55,957 nucleotides of DNA from Streptomyces altiplanensis (lineage in GTDB: Bacteria > Actinomycetota > Actinomycetes > Streptomycetales > Streptomycetaceae), in contig RHMC01000031.1 in NCBI GenBank assembly GCA_003719395.1, forward strand, positions 1-55,957, in the 5' to 3' direction. The notes below the pieces were generated by a model. It was not told the origin of the DNA and made no database searches. It saw only the letters and a list, made by a program, of their open reading frames with translations. A program made the position numbers and the translations under genes. Position 1 is the first letter of the stretch. Each line of letters opens with the position of its first letter. Positions 28,514 through 38,561 of the stretch are shown one piece after another.

Positions 28514-29480
28514 AGGCGGCGCTGACGCGGGCCGCCGGTCTGCTCGCCGTCACGGCGGGTCGGGCTGCTGCCCTGGCTGTCCGGCAAGGACCCGGCGCTC
28601 ACCGTGCTGCGGGCCAGGTCCGCCGAACAGGAGCCCACCGCCGAGGCGTTGGACTCGATCCGCGACGACCTCGGTCTCGGCGGCGGGCCGCTCGCGCTGC
28701 TCGGCGACAGGGCGGGCGGGCTGGTGCGCGGTGACCTCGGCACCTCGTGGGTCTCGGGGGCGGAGGTGCTGCCGTCCGTGCTGTCCGGGCTCGGGGTGTC
28801 GCTGCTGCTGATGGGCGCGTCGCTGGTGGTGGCCGTACTGGTCGCCGACGCGCTGTGCGCCCGGACGGTGGTGCGCGGGGCGCGGGGCACGCTGCGGGGG
28901 CATGCGGCCGGTGCGCCGGGCGCGATGCTCGCCTCCGTACCGGAGTTCCTGCTGGCGACGGTGGGGCTGATCGTGCTGGGCGTGTGGTGCGGCTGGCTGC
29001 CGACCGTCCGGCTGGGCCGGCCCCGCGCACCTGGTGCTGCCCGCGCTGGCCATGGGCGTACCGGCGGGCGGCCTCGTCGGGCGGCTCCGTCGACGACGCG
29101 CTGCCGGCGGCCTTCGGTGAGCGGTGGGCGGTGCTGTGGCGGGCGTCCGGCGTCACGCCGGGGCGGATCGCGGGCGCGGCGGTGCGCCGCGCGATGCCCG
29201 CGCTGGTGCCGCAGTTCGGGCTGGTCGCGGTGGGGCTCACGGGTGGCGCGGTCGCGGTGGAGACGGTGTTCGCGGTGCCGGCATCGACGTACGGCGCTGG
29301 GCGCGGCCAAGTCCCAGGACCTGCCGCTGCTCCAGGGCGCGGTACTGGCCCTGCTGGCGCTGGGGCTGGTGGCCGGGGCGGTGGCGCACGTCGTACGCCG
29401 CCGTGCTCGGGCGGCGCTGCGAAACGTTTCTGCGGCGCGGTCGGGGCCGACGGGGGCGAAGGGCGCGGCACGACTGGCGG
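28510..29480 (+). CDS. DppB-type permease (CntB-like), heavily frameshifted
   Basis: First inner-membrane permease of the system, start GTG 28510 coupled to the binding-protein stop. Recognisable parts are GLLPWLSGKDPALTVLRARS, GGLVRGDLGTSWVSGAEVLP (family GDLGxS motif), LASVPEFLLATVGLIVLG, and the cytoplasmic loop ALPAAFGERWAVLWRASGV leading to RRAMPALVPQFGLVAVGLTG. The frame changes near 28555, 29017, 29075, 29290 and about 29405. The 3' end is not defined because an open frame runs on into a repeat-containing linker; 29480 is approximate. Confidence 0.7.
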
Positions 29481-29592
29481 CCTTCGCCGTACGCCGCCGG
29501 CTGTTCGGCCCGAGGCCGAGGCCGCGGAGCGGTTCAGCGGTGGCGGCCGGCGGGTCGGTTTCTTCCCCCGTCCCGCCCCTTCCCGAAGTCCT

Positions 29593-29734
29593 CAATCGCC
29601 GGACGGGCTCGCTTTCCCGGCCCGGGGCGGAAGAACGGGGAGAGCCGGCCGCCCGGCGAGGGAGACACCGAGCCACGGACAAGCCCGTCCGACGCCCGGG
29701 ACACCAGGTCGAGAACAAGCCCGTCCGGCGATGG
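29593..29734. repeat. Inverted copies of the CAATCGCCGGACGGGCT element
   Basis: CAATCGCCGGACGGGCT at 29593-29609 is inverted as AAGCCCGTCCGGCGATGG at 29717-29734, with a third, partial copy AAGCCCGTCCGACG at 29681-29694. This motif resembles short extragenic palindromes I remember as common between Streptomyces genes. Here they occupy the linker between the two permease genes and could stabilise or terminate mRNA. Confidence 0.5.
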
Positions 29735-30593
29735 CGGACCGGGGCCCGGTGCGGAGTCCTGCGCGCGGCCGGACGGCGGGGGGCGAGCGGCGCCTCGCCG
29801 GCGTTGCCCGCTCCCCTGCCCGCGCCCGCGGGGCCGCTCCGGCGGGCCGTGCCCGTCGTGCTGGGCGGGGTGCTGCTGGGAGTCGTCGCCTGGGGGCTGC
29901 TGCGGGAGCCGTACAGCCGTGGACACCGCCGCCCGGCTCGCCGCGCCCTCGGGGGCGCATCCGCTGGGCACCGACGGGCTCGGGCGGGACGTGCTGGCGC
30001 GGCTCGGGCACGGGGCGGCCTCCACGGTGGGGGTGGCGCTGGCCGTGTGCGCGATCAGCTACGCCGTCGCACTGGTCCTGGGGTTCCTGCCGGACTTCAC
30101 GGCCGGCGTCAGCGATGTCGCCAACGCCCTGCCGCCCGTCGTCGTCGGCATCCTCGTCGCCGCCGTGCTCGGCCCCGGCACGGCGGGCGCCTCGCTGGCC
30201 GTCGCACTGGTCTCCTGGCCGCCGCTCGCCGCACACGCCGCCGCCCTGGTGCAGGAGGTGCGCGCGTCCGGCTTCCTCACCGCGCAGCGCGCCATCGGTT
30301 CCACCCCGTACCGGATCCTGACCCGGCACGTCCTGCCCGCCGTCGCCGGTCCGGTCGCCCGCCACGCGGTGCTCCGGCTGCCCGGGATCGCCCTGGCGCT
30401 CGCCTCGCTCGGCTTCCTCGGACTCGGCGTACAGCCGCCCGCGCCGGAGTGGGGGCTGCTCCTCGACGAGTCGCGGATGTACGTCGAGCGCGCCCCGTGG
30501 GCCGCGCTCGCGCCCGCGACGGCGCTCGCCCTGCTGGCGGGGCTCGCCGTGTCCCTGTCGTCACTCACCTCTCCGAAGGCCCCACGTCCATGA
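29731..30593 (+). CDS. DppC-type permease (CntC-like)
   Basis: Second permease. N-terminal membrane helix (RRAVPVVLGGVLLGVVAWGL), then the family signature HPLGTDGLGRDVLARLGHGA, further helices, and the ATPase-contact loop RASGFLTAQRAIGSTPYRIL followed by RHVLPAVAGPVARHA and GLGVQPPAPEWGLLLDESR. An extra A near 29924 separates the first helix from the rest. The start is uncertain (29731 is the nearest ATG, perhaps in another frame). The stop TGA 30591-30593 overlaps the ATG of the first ATPase gene. Confidence 0.78.
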
Positions 30594-31552
30594 CTCTTCT
30601 GTCCGTTCGAGATCTGCGCGTCCGCGTCCGGGACGGGGCGCGGACCGTCACCCCCGTCCGCTCCCTCTCCTTCGACATCCGGCGCGGCGAAGTGCTGTGC
30701 CTGGTCGGCGAGTCGGGGGCCGGCAAGTCGCTGACCGCGCGGGCCGTGCTCGGCATGGCGCCGTACGGGGCGGAGATCACCGGCAGCGTGCGGTTCGACG
30801 GCCGCGAGCTGGCCGGCGCGGACCGCCGCGCGTACGCGGGGCTGTGGGGGCGGCGCATGGCGTACGTACCGCAGGACGCGCTGGCCGTGCTGTCGCCCGT
30901 GCACACCGTCGGGGACCAGATCGCCGCCGCCGTACGGTCGTCGGGGTGCGGGCGCGCGCAGGCGCGGGCCAGGGCCGTCGCCGCGCTCGACCGGGTGGGG
31001 ATCGCGGACGCGGCGCGGCGGGCGAAGGCGCTACCCGCACGAGTTCTCCGGCGGGATGCAGCCAGCGCGCGGTGATCGCGATGGCGACCGTCAACGACCC
31101 CGACCTGGTCGTCGCGGACGAGCCGACCACCGCGCTCGACCCGACCGTGCAGGCGCAGGTGCTCGACGTACTCGCCGAGCGGCGCGCGGAGACGGGCGCG
31201 GCGCTGATGCTGGTCACGCACGACCTGGGTGTGGTGGCCCGGTACGCCGACCGCGTGCTGGTGATGTACGCCGGGCGGCACACCGAATCCGGGCCCGTGG
31301 ACCGGGTGTTCGGGCATCCGCGCGCCCCGTACACCGCGCGCTGCTCGCCTCGCTGCCGCCCGGTGAACCGACGGCGACCGCAGACTTCCGGCGCTCGGCG
31401 GCGCCCCGCCGACGCCCGCCGACGTACCCGCGGGCTGCGCCTTCGCGCCCCGCTGTCCGCTGGCGGACGACCGCTGCGGTGCCGAGGCCCCCGAAGCCGT
31501 GGGCGACGCGCACCTGGTGTCCTGCCACCACGCCGTGGAGGCCGCCGCATGA
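30590..31552 (+). CDS. Peptide/metallophore-type ABC ATPase 1 (CntD-like)
   Basis: About 320 aa. Walker A VGESGAGKSLTARAVLG, Q-loop YVPQDALAVLSPVHTVG, signature HEFSGGMRQRAVIAMA (visible only when extra bases near 31031 and 31062 are removed), Walker B DLVVADEPTTALD and H-loop LVTHDLGVVA. The C-terminal oligopeptide-transporter tail GCAFAPRCPLADDRCGAE is in another frame after about 31340. ATG 30590 overlaps the permease stop and the TGA at 31550-31552 overlaps the next ATG, so the whole operon is translationally coupled. Confidence 0.85.
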
Positions 31553-32311
31553 GCGCGCTGCTGGAGGTACGGGACCTGGTGGTCCGCTACCCGGGCCGCA
31601 CGGCCGTCGACGGCGTCTCCTTCGAGCTGGCCGAGGGCGAGACGCTCGCCCTGATCGGCGCATCGGGTTCCGGCAAGTCGAGTACGGCGGCGGCCGTGCT
31701 CGGGCTGCGCCGCCCCGACAGCGGCGAGGTGTGGTTCGACGGGCGTGAGCTGACCGCGCTGGACGAGCTGGGCGCTGCGGCCGCTGCGGCCCGCCCTGCA
31801 ACCGGTGTTCCAGGATCCGTACGGTTCGCTGAGCCCCCGGCAGCGGGTGCGCGACGCGGTGGCCGAGCCCTTGCGCGTACAGGGCCGGTGGGACCGGGAC
31901 CGCGGTCCGCGGCGGGTGGCCGAACTCCTGGAGATGGTCGGCCTGGACGCCGCGGCCGGCGGGCGCCGGCCGCACGAACTGTCCGGCGGGCAGTGCCAGC
32001 GCATCGGCATCGCGCGGGCGCTGGCGAGCGAGCCGCGGCTGCTTTGCGACGAGCCGGTGTCGGCGCTGGACCCGTCGGTACGGGCCGGGGTGCTCAACCT
32101 CCTCACGGACCTCCAGGAACGGTTCGGCCTCGCGTACCTCTTCATCTGCCACGATCTGGCCCTGGTGCGTCACGTGGCGCACCGGGTCGCGGTGATGCGC
32201 CACGGCCGGGTGGTGGAGACGGGGCCCGCCCGCCTGCTGTACGGGACGGCCGAGCACCCGTACACGCGCGAACTGCTCGCCGCGGTCCCGTCCGTCGGGG
32301 GTGCGCGGTGA
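31549..32311 (+). CDS. Peptide/metallophore-type ABC ATPase 2 (CntF-like)
   Basis: About 254 aa. Walker A IGASGSGKSSTAAAVLG, Q-loop PVFQDPYGSLSPRQRV, signature HELSGGQCQRIGIARAL, Walker B LLCDEPVSALD and H-loop FICHDLALVRHVAHRV. One frame change near 31775, between Walker A and the Q-loop. It lacks the long Cys-containing tail of ATPase 1, as is usual for the OppF/CntF partner. The stop overlaps the GTG of the MFS gene (GTGA). Confidence 0.87.
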
Positions 32312-33570
32312 GCGCCGCCGGTCTGTCCCGGCCGTCCCGGCTGCCCCCGCTGCCCCGGTTGCTGATCTCCAGCCAGTTCGCCTTCAACGTCGGGTTCTTC
32401 GCCGTCCTGCCCTATCTCGCCGAGCACCTGAGCGGGACGCTCGGGCTCGCGGGGTGGCTGGTGGGCCTCGTACTGGCGGGCTGCGCACCTTCAGCCAGCA
32501 GGGGCTGTTCGTGGTCGGCGGGGCGCTCACCGACCGGTACGGCGCCCGGCCGGTGGTCCTGGCGGGGTGTGCCCTGCGCGTGGCCGGGTTCGGGTGGCTC
32601 GGGTTCGCGGGCGCGACGTGGTCGGTGATCGGGGCGGTCCTGCTGGTGGGGTTCGCGGCGGCGCTGTTCTCGCCCGCGGTGGAGACGGAGATTGCCCGGC
32701 AGGCGGTACGGCACGAGGAGGAGACGGGACTGCCCCGCACCCGGATGCTGGCGCGGTTCTCGGCGGGCGGACAGGCGGGGGCGCTGATCGGTCCCGTACT
32801 GGGGGCGCTGCTGCTGTACGGCGGGTTCCGGGCCGCGTGCCTGACGGGCGCCGCGGTCTTCGCCGTCGTCACGGCGGCGCACTGGCGCCTGCTGCCGGGC
32901 CGCCCGCCGGCCGGGCCCGAGGAGCACGGTCGGGACGGCCGGGAGCACGTGCCGGTGCGGGACGGTCTGCGGCTGCTGCTGCGCAACCCGCGCTTTCCTC
33001 GGCCTGTGCCTCGCCTACAGCACCTACCTGCTCGCCTACAACCAGCTCTACCTCGCGCTGCCCGGCGAGGCTGCAACGCGCCACGGGGTCGCAGGCCGCG
33101 CTCGGCTGGCTCTTCGCGCTGTCGTCGGTGCTGGTGGTCGCCGGGCAGGTGCCGCTGTCGCGGTGGGCGGCGGAGCGGCTGTCGTGGCGGGGCTCCGTGC
33201 TCGGCGGGCTGCTGCTGATCGCCGCGTCCTTCGCGGTGGCCGGGGCGCTGCTGGAGGCGGGCGGGCTGTGGCCGTCGCTGGCCTTCGTGGTGCTGTTGAC
33301 GCTGGGGCAGATGCTGGTCGTCCCCGCGACCCGGGCATGGCTGCCGGATCTCGTCGGTGACCGCGCCTCGGCCTTTTCACCGGTGCACTGTCGTCCGTGT
33401 CGGGCCTGGTGGTGCTGGTGGGCAGCGCCCCGGCCGGGGCGTTGCTGGAGGCGGGCGGGGCGCTGCCGTGGCTGGTGCTGGCGGCGGTGCCGCTGGCGGG
33501 GCTGGCGCTGGTGCCGCGTACGGCCCGTACAGCGGCACCGGCGGCCGCGCCCGGCGCACCCGTCAGATGA
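32308..33570 (+). CDS. MFS exporter (MdtH-like; CntE-like by position)
   Basis: About 418 aa, 12-helix major facilitator. The loop after helix 2 reads LRTFSQQGLFVVGGALTDRY followed by GARPVVLAGCALRVAGFG, typical of MdtH-type drug exporters; FSAGGQAGALIGPVLGALL lies in helix 5. Frame changes occur near 32482, 32995, 33070 and 33376 (a T4 run). Being last in a binding protein-permeases-ATPases-MFS operon, it matches CntE, which secretes the apo-metallophore in staphylopine systems. Its 3' end overlaps the convergent DUF457 gene by eight bases. Confidence 0.83.
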
Positions 33571-34354
33571 AGTTGAGCGCCGCCGCGCCGCCCACTCCCC
33601 CGAGCACCATGAACGCCGGCATCAGCACCTTCAGCTCCACCCAGCTGCCCGCGCGGAACCTCAGCGCCCTGGGCGGGCCGATCGGGTACCAGCGCTTGCG
33701 GCCGACCGGAATCGGCCACAGGATCGGGCAGCCGGAGACGGTGAGCGCGTCGCCGATGTCGTGCACCAGCGCGCCCAGGACGATCGGCAGGCCGAGCCAC
33801 AGGTATTCCTGGCCGGCACCGGTGAACAGCCAGTCGGCACCGTTGCCCGGTTTGTCGAGTATGTCCGCCAGCATCCACGCGCTCGTCGCGCCGAGCAGCC
33901 ACACCAGGACGTCGCTGGACATCCGGGCGGCCCGCCACAGCAGGCCCTCCACGGCCAGCACCAGATGGACGAAGAGGATCACGAGGACCGCCCAGCGGCC
34001 GCCGGTGAACGCCAGGAGCGACGCGCCGCCGCCGGTCATGACCGCCCACAGCCAGGTGTGGGTGAGGGTGCGGTGGCCACCGCTCCTGCGCGGGTCACCG
34101 GGTTTCTTGGTCGCCTTGTAGACGGCGTACGACAGCTTGTCGACGATCTCGCACAGGCCCTTCGACACCGGCCCGAAGGCGCGCGAGATGGTCGCGGACT
34201 TGTGGTCGAGGTCGGGGGCGAGGGCCGCGCCCGCGCAGATCAGCGCTCCGACGGCGAGTACGGGCCAGGGCATCGGATGTCCGGCCGCGGCTGTCGCCGC
34301 CCCCACCCCCAGCCAGGCCGCTGCTCCTGACAGGGAGTGCGCCGGTCCCATCAT
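33563..34354 (-). CDS. DUF457 (YdjM-type) membrane-bound metal-dependent hydrolase family protein
   Basis: 263 aa, intact, several membrane helices. The N-terminal HSLSGAAAWLGVG and later ALAPDLDHKSATIS and GHRTLTHTWLW hold the His/Asp pattern of the PF04307 family, annotated as inner-membrane metal-dependent hydrolases; the biochemical function is not established. ATG 34354 (MMGPAHSLSG) was chosen over longer starts because the family begins there and GGGCGGGAA precedes it. It is convergent with the MFS gene. Confidence 0.85.
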   Translation of the reverse strand: MMGPAHSLSGAAAWLGVGAATAAAGHPMPWPVLAVGALICAGAALAPDLDHKSATISRAFGPVSKGLCEIVDKLSYAVYKATKKPGDPRRSGGHRTLTHTWLWAVMTGGGASLLAFTGGRWAVLVILFVHLVLAVEGLLWRAARMSSDVLVWLLGATSAWMLADILDKPGNGADWLFTGAGQEYLWLGLPIVLGALVHDIGDALTVSGCPILWPIPVGRKRWYPIGPPRALRFRAGSWVELKVLMPAFMVLGGVGGAAALNFI

Positions 34355-34466
34355 GGTCGTTCCCGCCCCATTTGCTCTTGTGGTGTGCCCCGTTGACACG
34401 GCAGCGTATCGCTCGCGATCTTCGTAGGGCCGTCCGGTTCCCTCTCGAGGGGGGAAGCCAGGCAAG

Positions 34467-36990
34467 ATGGGGGGCGTGACCCTTATCGATCAGCTGCCCC
34501 CGACCGACGACCCCGATGCTCTCTTCGAGGCTTTCTCCTCATGGGCCGAGGGCCAGGGCATCAGCCTCTACCCCGCTCAGGAGGAGGCGCTGATCGAGGT
34601 GGTCTCCGGTGCGAATGTGATCTTGTCCACACCCACCGGGTCCGGAAAGAGCCTGGTCGCGGCGGTGCCCACTTCGCCGCCCTGGCCCAGGACAAGGTCA
34701 CCTTCTACACCGCGCCCATCAAGGCACTGGTCTCGGAGAAGTTCTTCGACCTGTGCAAGCTCTTCGGCACCGAGAACGTCGGCATGCTGACGGGCGACGC
34801 GTCCGTCAACGCCGACGCCCCGGTCATCGCCTGCACGGCGGAGGTGCTGGCCTCCATCGCGCTGCGCGACGGCAAGCACGCCGACATCGGCCAGGTCGTG
34901 ATGGACGAGTTCCACTTCTACGCCGAGCCGGACCGCGGCTGGGCCTGGCAGATCCCGCTCCTGGAACTGCCGCAGGCCCAGTTCATTCTCATGTCGGCGA
35001 CGCTCGGCGACGTCTCGATGTTCGAGAAGGACCTGACCCGCCGCACCGGCCGCCCGACCTCCGTCGTGCGCTCCGCGACCCGGCCGGTCCCGCTGTCGTA
35101 CGAGTACCGCCTGACTCCGATCACCGAGACGCTGACCGAGCTGCTGGAGACCCGGCAGGCGCCGGTCTACATCGTGCACTTCACGCAGGCGGCGGCCGTC
35201 GAGCGGGCGCAGTCGCTGATGAGCATCAACATGTGCTCGCGCGAGGAGAAGGACCAGATCGCCGAGCTGATCGGCAACTTCCGCTTCACCACCAAGTTCG
35301 GCAAGAACCTCTCCCGGTACGTGCGGCACGGGATCGGCGTGCACCACGCGGGCATGCTGCCCAAGTACCGCAGGCTCGTCGAGAAGCTCGCGCAGGCGGG
35401 CCTGCTGAAGGTCATCTGCGGTACGGACACCCTGGGCGTCGGCGTCAACGTCCCCATCCGCACGGTGCTGTTCACCGCGCTCACGAAGTACGACGGCACG
35501 CGCGTACGCACGCTCCGCGGCCCGCGAGTTCCACCAGATCGCGGGCCGCGCCGGCCGGGCCGGGTTCGACACGGCGGGCCTGGTCGTCGCGCAGGCGCCC
35601 TGAGCACGTCGTCGAGAACGAGAAGGCGCTCGCCAAGGCGGGCGACGACCCGAAGAAGCGCCGCAAGGTGGTCCGCAAGAAGGCCCCCGAGGGCTTCGTC
35701 GCCTGGTCCGAGTCGACCTTCGAGAAGCTCATCGCGTCCGACCCCGAGCCGCTGACCAGCCGCTTCCGCGTCACGCACACCATGCTGCTCTCGGTCATCG
35801 CCCGCCCCGGCAACCCCTTCGCGGCCATGCGCCACCTCCTGGAGGACAACCACGAGCCGCGCAAGGCGCAGCTGCGGCACATCCGCCGGGCCATCGCCAT
35901 CTTCCGCTCGCTGCTCGACGGCGGCGTGGTGGAGATGCTGGACACCCCGGAGCCCGACGGCCGTACCGTACGGCTGACCGTCGATCTCCAGCAGGACTTC
36001 GCGCTCAACCAGCCGCTGTCGACGTTCGCGCTGGCCGCGTACGAGCTGCTGGACCCGGAGTCCCCCTCGTACGCCCTGGACATGGTCTCCGTCGTCGAGT
36101 CGACGCTGGACGACCCGCGCCAGATCCTCGCCGCCCAGCAGAACAAGGCGCGCGGCGAGGCGGTCGGCCGGATGAAGGCGGACCGTGTCGAGTACGAGGA
36201 GCGCATGGAGCGGCTCCAGGAGATCACGTACCCGAAGCCGCTGGAGGAGCTGCTCTGGCACGGCTACAACGTCTACCGCAAGAGCCACCCGTGGGTCGGC
36301 GACCACCCGGTGTCCCCGAAGTCCGTGGTCCGCGACATGTATGAGCGGGCCATGACCTTCTCGGAGTTCACCTCGCACTACGAGCTGGCCCGCACCGAGG
36401 GCATCGTGCTGCGCTACCTGGCGGGCGCGTACAAGGCGCTGGAGCACACCATCCCGGACGACATCAAGTCCGAGGACCTGGAGGACCTGATCGCCTGGCT
36501 CGGCGAGCTGGTGCGCCAGGTCGACTCCAGCCTCCTCGACGAGTGGGAGCAGCTCGCCAACCCCGAGGTGGAGACGGCCGAGCAGGCCCAGGAGCGCGCC
36601 GACCAGGTCAAGCCGGTCACGGCGAACGCCCGCGCCTTCCGGGTCCTCGTACGCAACGCCATGTTCCGCCGCGTCGAGCTCGCCGCCCTGGACAACGTCC
36701 GGGAGCTGGGCGAGATGGACGGCGAGTCCGGCTGGGACGAGGACAAGTGGGGCGAGGCCATGGACGCGTACTGGGACGAGTACGAGGACCTGGGCACCGG
36801 GCCCGACGCCCGCGGACCCAAGCTGCTGATGATCGAGGAGGACGCCGAGCACGGCCTGTGGCGCGTCCGCCAGACCTTCGCCGACCCGAACGGCGACCAC
36901 GACTGGGGTATCAGCGCGGAGGTCGATCTCGCCGCATCCGACGAGGAGGGGCGGGCCGTGGTCCGCGTCACCTCGGTCGGCCAGCTGTAG
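34467..36990 (+). CDS. Ski2-like DEAD/DEAH helicase with DUF3516
   Basis: About 840 aa superfamily 2 helicase. Motif [14 protein letters not shown], motif Ia [14 protein letters not shown], motif [16 protein letters not shown] (DEFH variant of DEVH), motif [11 protein letters not shown], motifs IV-VI including [26 protein letters not shown] and [13 protein letters not shown]; the long C-terminal region is the actinobacterial DUF3516 type. Likely RNA or structured-nucleic-acid remodelling. Three single-base shifts (about 34671 with GG for GGG, about 35518, about 35598) in a gene normally conserved in actinomycetes argue for sequence error. ATG 34467 follows AGGGGGGAAG; GTG 34476 is the alternative. 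Confidence 0.92.
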
Positions 36991-37035
36991 AAGCCGGCTG
37001 CCAGCCCGGCCGCACAACCAAGGAGAAGAACCCCC

Positions 37036-37914
37036 GTGACGACCAACCCCGCCGAACGCCTCGTCGATCTGCTCGACCTGGAGCGGATCGAGGTCAACAT
37101 CTTCCGGGGCCGCAGCCCCCAGGAGTCCCTGCAACGGGTCTTCGGGGGTCAGGTCGCCGGTCAGGCCCTGGTCGCGGCCGGCCGTACGACCGAGGGCGAC
37201 CGGCCCGTGCACTCCCTGCACGCGTACTTCCTGCGGCCCGGACGCCCCGGTGTGCCGATCGTCTACCAGGTGGAGCGGGTGAGGGACGGGCGTTCCTTCA
37301 CCACCCGGCGGGTCACGGCCGTCCAGGAGGGCCGGACGATCTTCAACCTGACCGCCTCCTTCCACCGGCCGGAGGAGGCCGCGTTCGAGCACCAGCTGCC
37401 GCCGCGCCTGGACTTCCCGGACCCGGACTCGCTGCCGCCGGTGGCGGACGAGATCCGCGAGCACCTGGGGGAACTGCCCGAGGCGCTGGACCGGATGGCC
37501 CGCCGGATGCCCTTCGACATCCGTTACGTCGACCGGCTGCGCTGGACCGCCGAGGAGATCAAGGAGGCGGACCCGCGCAGCGCGGTGTGGATGCGCGCGG
37601 TCGGGCCGCTGGGCGACGACCAGCTCGTCCACACGTGCGCGCTGGCGTACGCGTCCGACATGACGCTGCTCGACGCGGTCCGCATCCCGGTGGAGCCGCT
37701 GTGGGGGCCGCGCAACTTCGACATCGCGTCGCTGGACCACGCGATGTGGTTCCACCGGCCGTTCCGGGCCGACGAGTGGTTCCTGTACGACCAGGAGTCC
37801 CCCGTCGCGACGGGCGCGCGGGGACTGGCGCGCGGCCGGATCTACGACCGGGACGGCAACCTGCTGGTGTCGGTCGTGCAGGAGGGACTGTTCCGCCCGC
37901 TGCCGGCCGCCTGA
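37036..37914 (+). CDS. tesB: Acyl-CoA thioesterase II
   Basis: 292 aa, intact, double hotdog fold. It has the TesB signatures FGGQVAGQALVAAGRT, SLHAYFLRPG, FTTRRVTAVQEG and, in the second hotdog, TCALAYASDMTLLD and SLDHAMWFHRPFRADEWF. The catalytic Asp is that of SDMTLL, with Thr/Gln partners downstream. It hydrolyses acyl-CoA to free acid and CoA in the cytosol. GTG 37036 is preceded by AAGGAG and lies 45 bases after the helicase stop, so the genes may be cotranscribed. Confidence 0.95.
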   Translation: MTTNPAERLVDLLDLERIEVNIFRGRSPQESLQRVFGGQVAGQALVAAGRTTEGDRPVHSLHAYFLRPGRPGVPIVYQVERVRDGRSFTTRRVTAVQEGRTIFNLTASFHRPEEAAFEHQLPPRLDFPDPDSLPPVADEIREHLGELPEALDRMARRMPFDIRYVDRLRWTAEEIKEADPRSAVWMRAVGPLGDDQLVHTCALAYASDMTLLDAVRIPVEPLWGPRNFDIASLDHAMWFHRPFRADEWFLYDQESPVATGARGLARGRIYDRDGNLLVSVVQEGLFRPLPAA

Positions 37915-37920
37915 CCGCCC

Positions 37921-37960
37921 TGCTGCTCCTCGCGAGGCGGGCGCTTGGGGAGGAGCAGCA
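37921..37960. terminator. Hairpin after tesB
   Basis: TGCTGCTCCTC (37921-37931) pairs exactly with GAGGAGCAGCA (37950-37960), loop 18 bases, beginning seven bases after the tesB stop. Confidence 0.65.
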
Positions 37961-38170
37961 TGCGGCCCGGGGCGAGCGGGACGCCGTACAGCCGGTGACA
38001 GAGCGAGATGCCGGTGTGACGCGGGTGGGCGGGGAAGCGGTGGGGCGGACCCTGCGGCGAGCCGGCCCGGAATCGGGGCGTACCCGCCTCTCCCCGTGCC
38101 GGGTCGAAGGCGCCGCGGTACGGTCCGCCGGAGTGCTCGCCCGGGGTGTGGCACTCCGGAACACCTCGAC

Positions 38171-38458
38171 GTGGGAGCCGTGCGGTTCGCACGGCCCACC
38201 GCCCGTTACGACGGCGTCCTCACCTTCTGCCGCGACGCCGTGGGACTGCCGGTCCTCGGGCAGTGGCGCGACCACGGGGGTTACGACGGCCTGCTGTTCG
38301 GGCTGCCGGGAACGCCGGTGCCCATGGGGATCACACAGCACGGTGCGCCGCCCCTGATCCCGGAGCCGCACCCGGAGAACCGACTGGTCCTGTGTCTGCG
38401 GGGCGCGGAGGCGGTGGAGGTGGCCGTACGGCGGCTGCGGGAACTCGCGGATCCATGA
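38171..38458 (+). CDS. VOC/glyoxalase-like protein, short form
   Basis: About 95 aa from GTG 38171 or GTG 38180. GAVRFARPTARYDGVLTFCR, DAVGLPVLGQWRDHGGYDG and HPENRLVLCLRG match the first half of a vicinal-oxygen-chelate domain. The usual second part (another 25-30 residues with an NPYW/DPDG region) is missing: the ORF stops after RRLRELADP. The downstream frames do not supply it, so this seems truncated rather than frameshifted. No substrate can be assigned. Confidence 0.6.
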   Translation: MGAVRFARPTARYDGVLTFCRDAVGLPVLGQWRDHGGYDGLLFGLPGTPVPMGITQHGAPPLIPEPHPENRLVLCLRGAEAVEVAVRRLRELADP

Positions 38459-38561
38459 GTCCGCGTGCCCGCGCAGCGCGCCGCCTCCGGTCTCTGGAAC
38501 AGTACGGACCAGTGACCGACGGCCGGCAGCGCCCGGCCACCCGTAGCCCTAGGAGACACCG

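Noticed and set aside
34660..35605. Programmed frameshifting in the helicase or other genes
   Set aside because: Sites share no slippery heptamer or downstream structure pattern, occur in many unrelated genes, and often fall in homopolymers; sequence error is the simpler explanation.
35167..38199. Very long minus-strand open frame (about 1010 codons) opposite the helicase and tesB
   Set aside because: Composition is dominated by Arg/Val/Gly/Leu runs expected from the complement of high-GC genes; the plus strand carries unmistakable helicase and thioesterase motifs.
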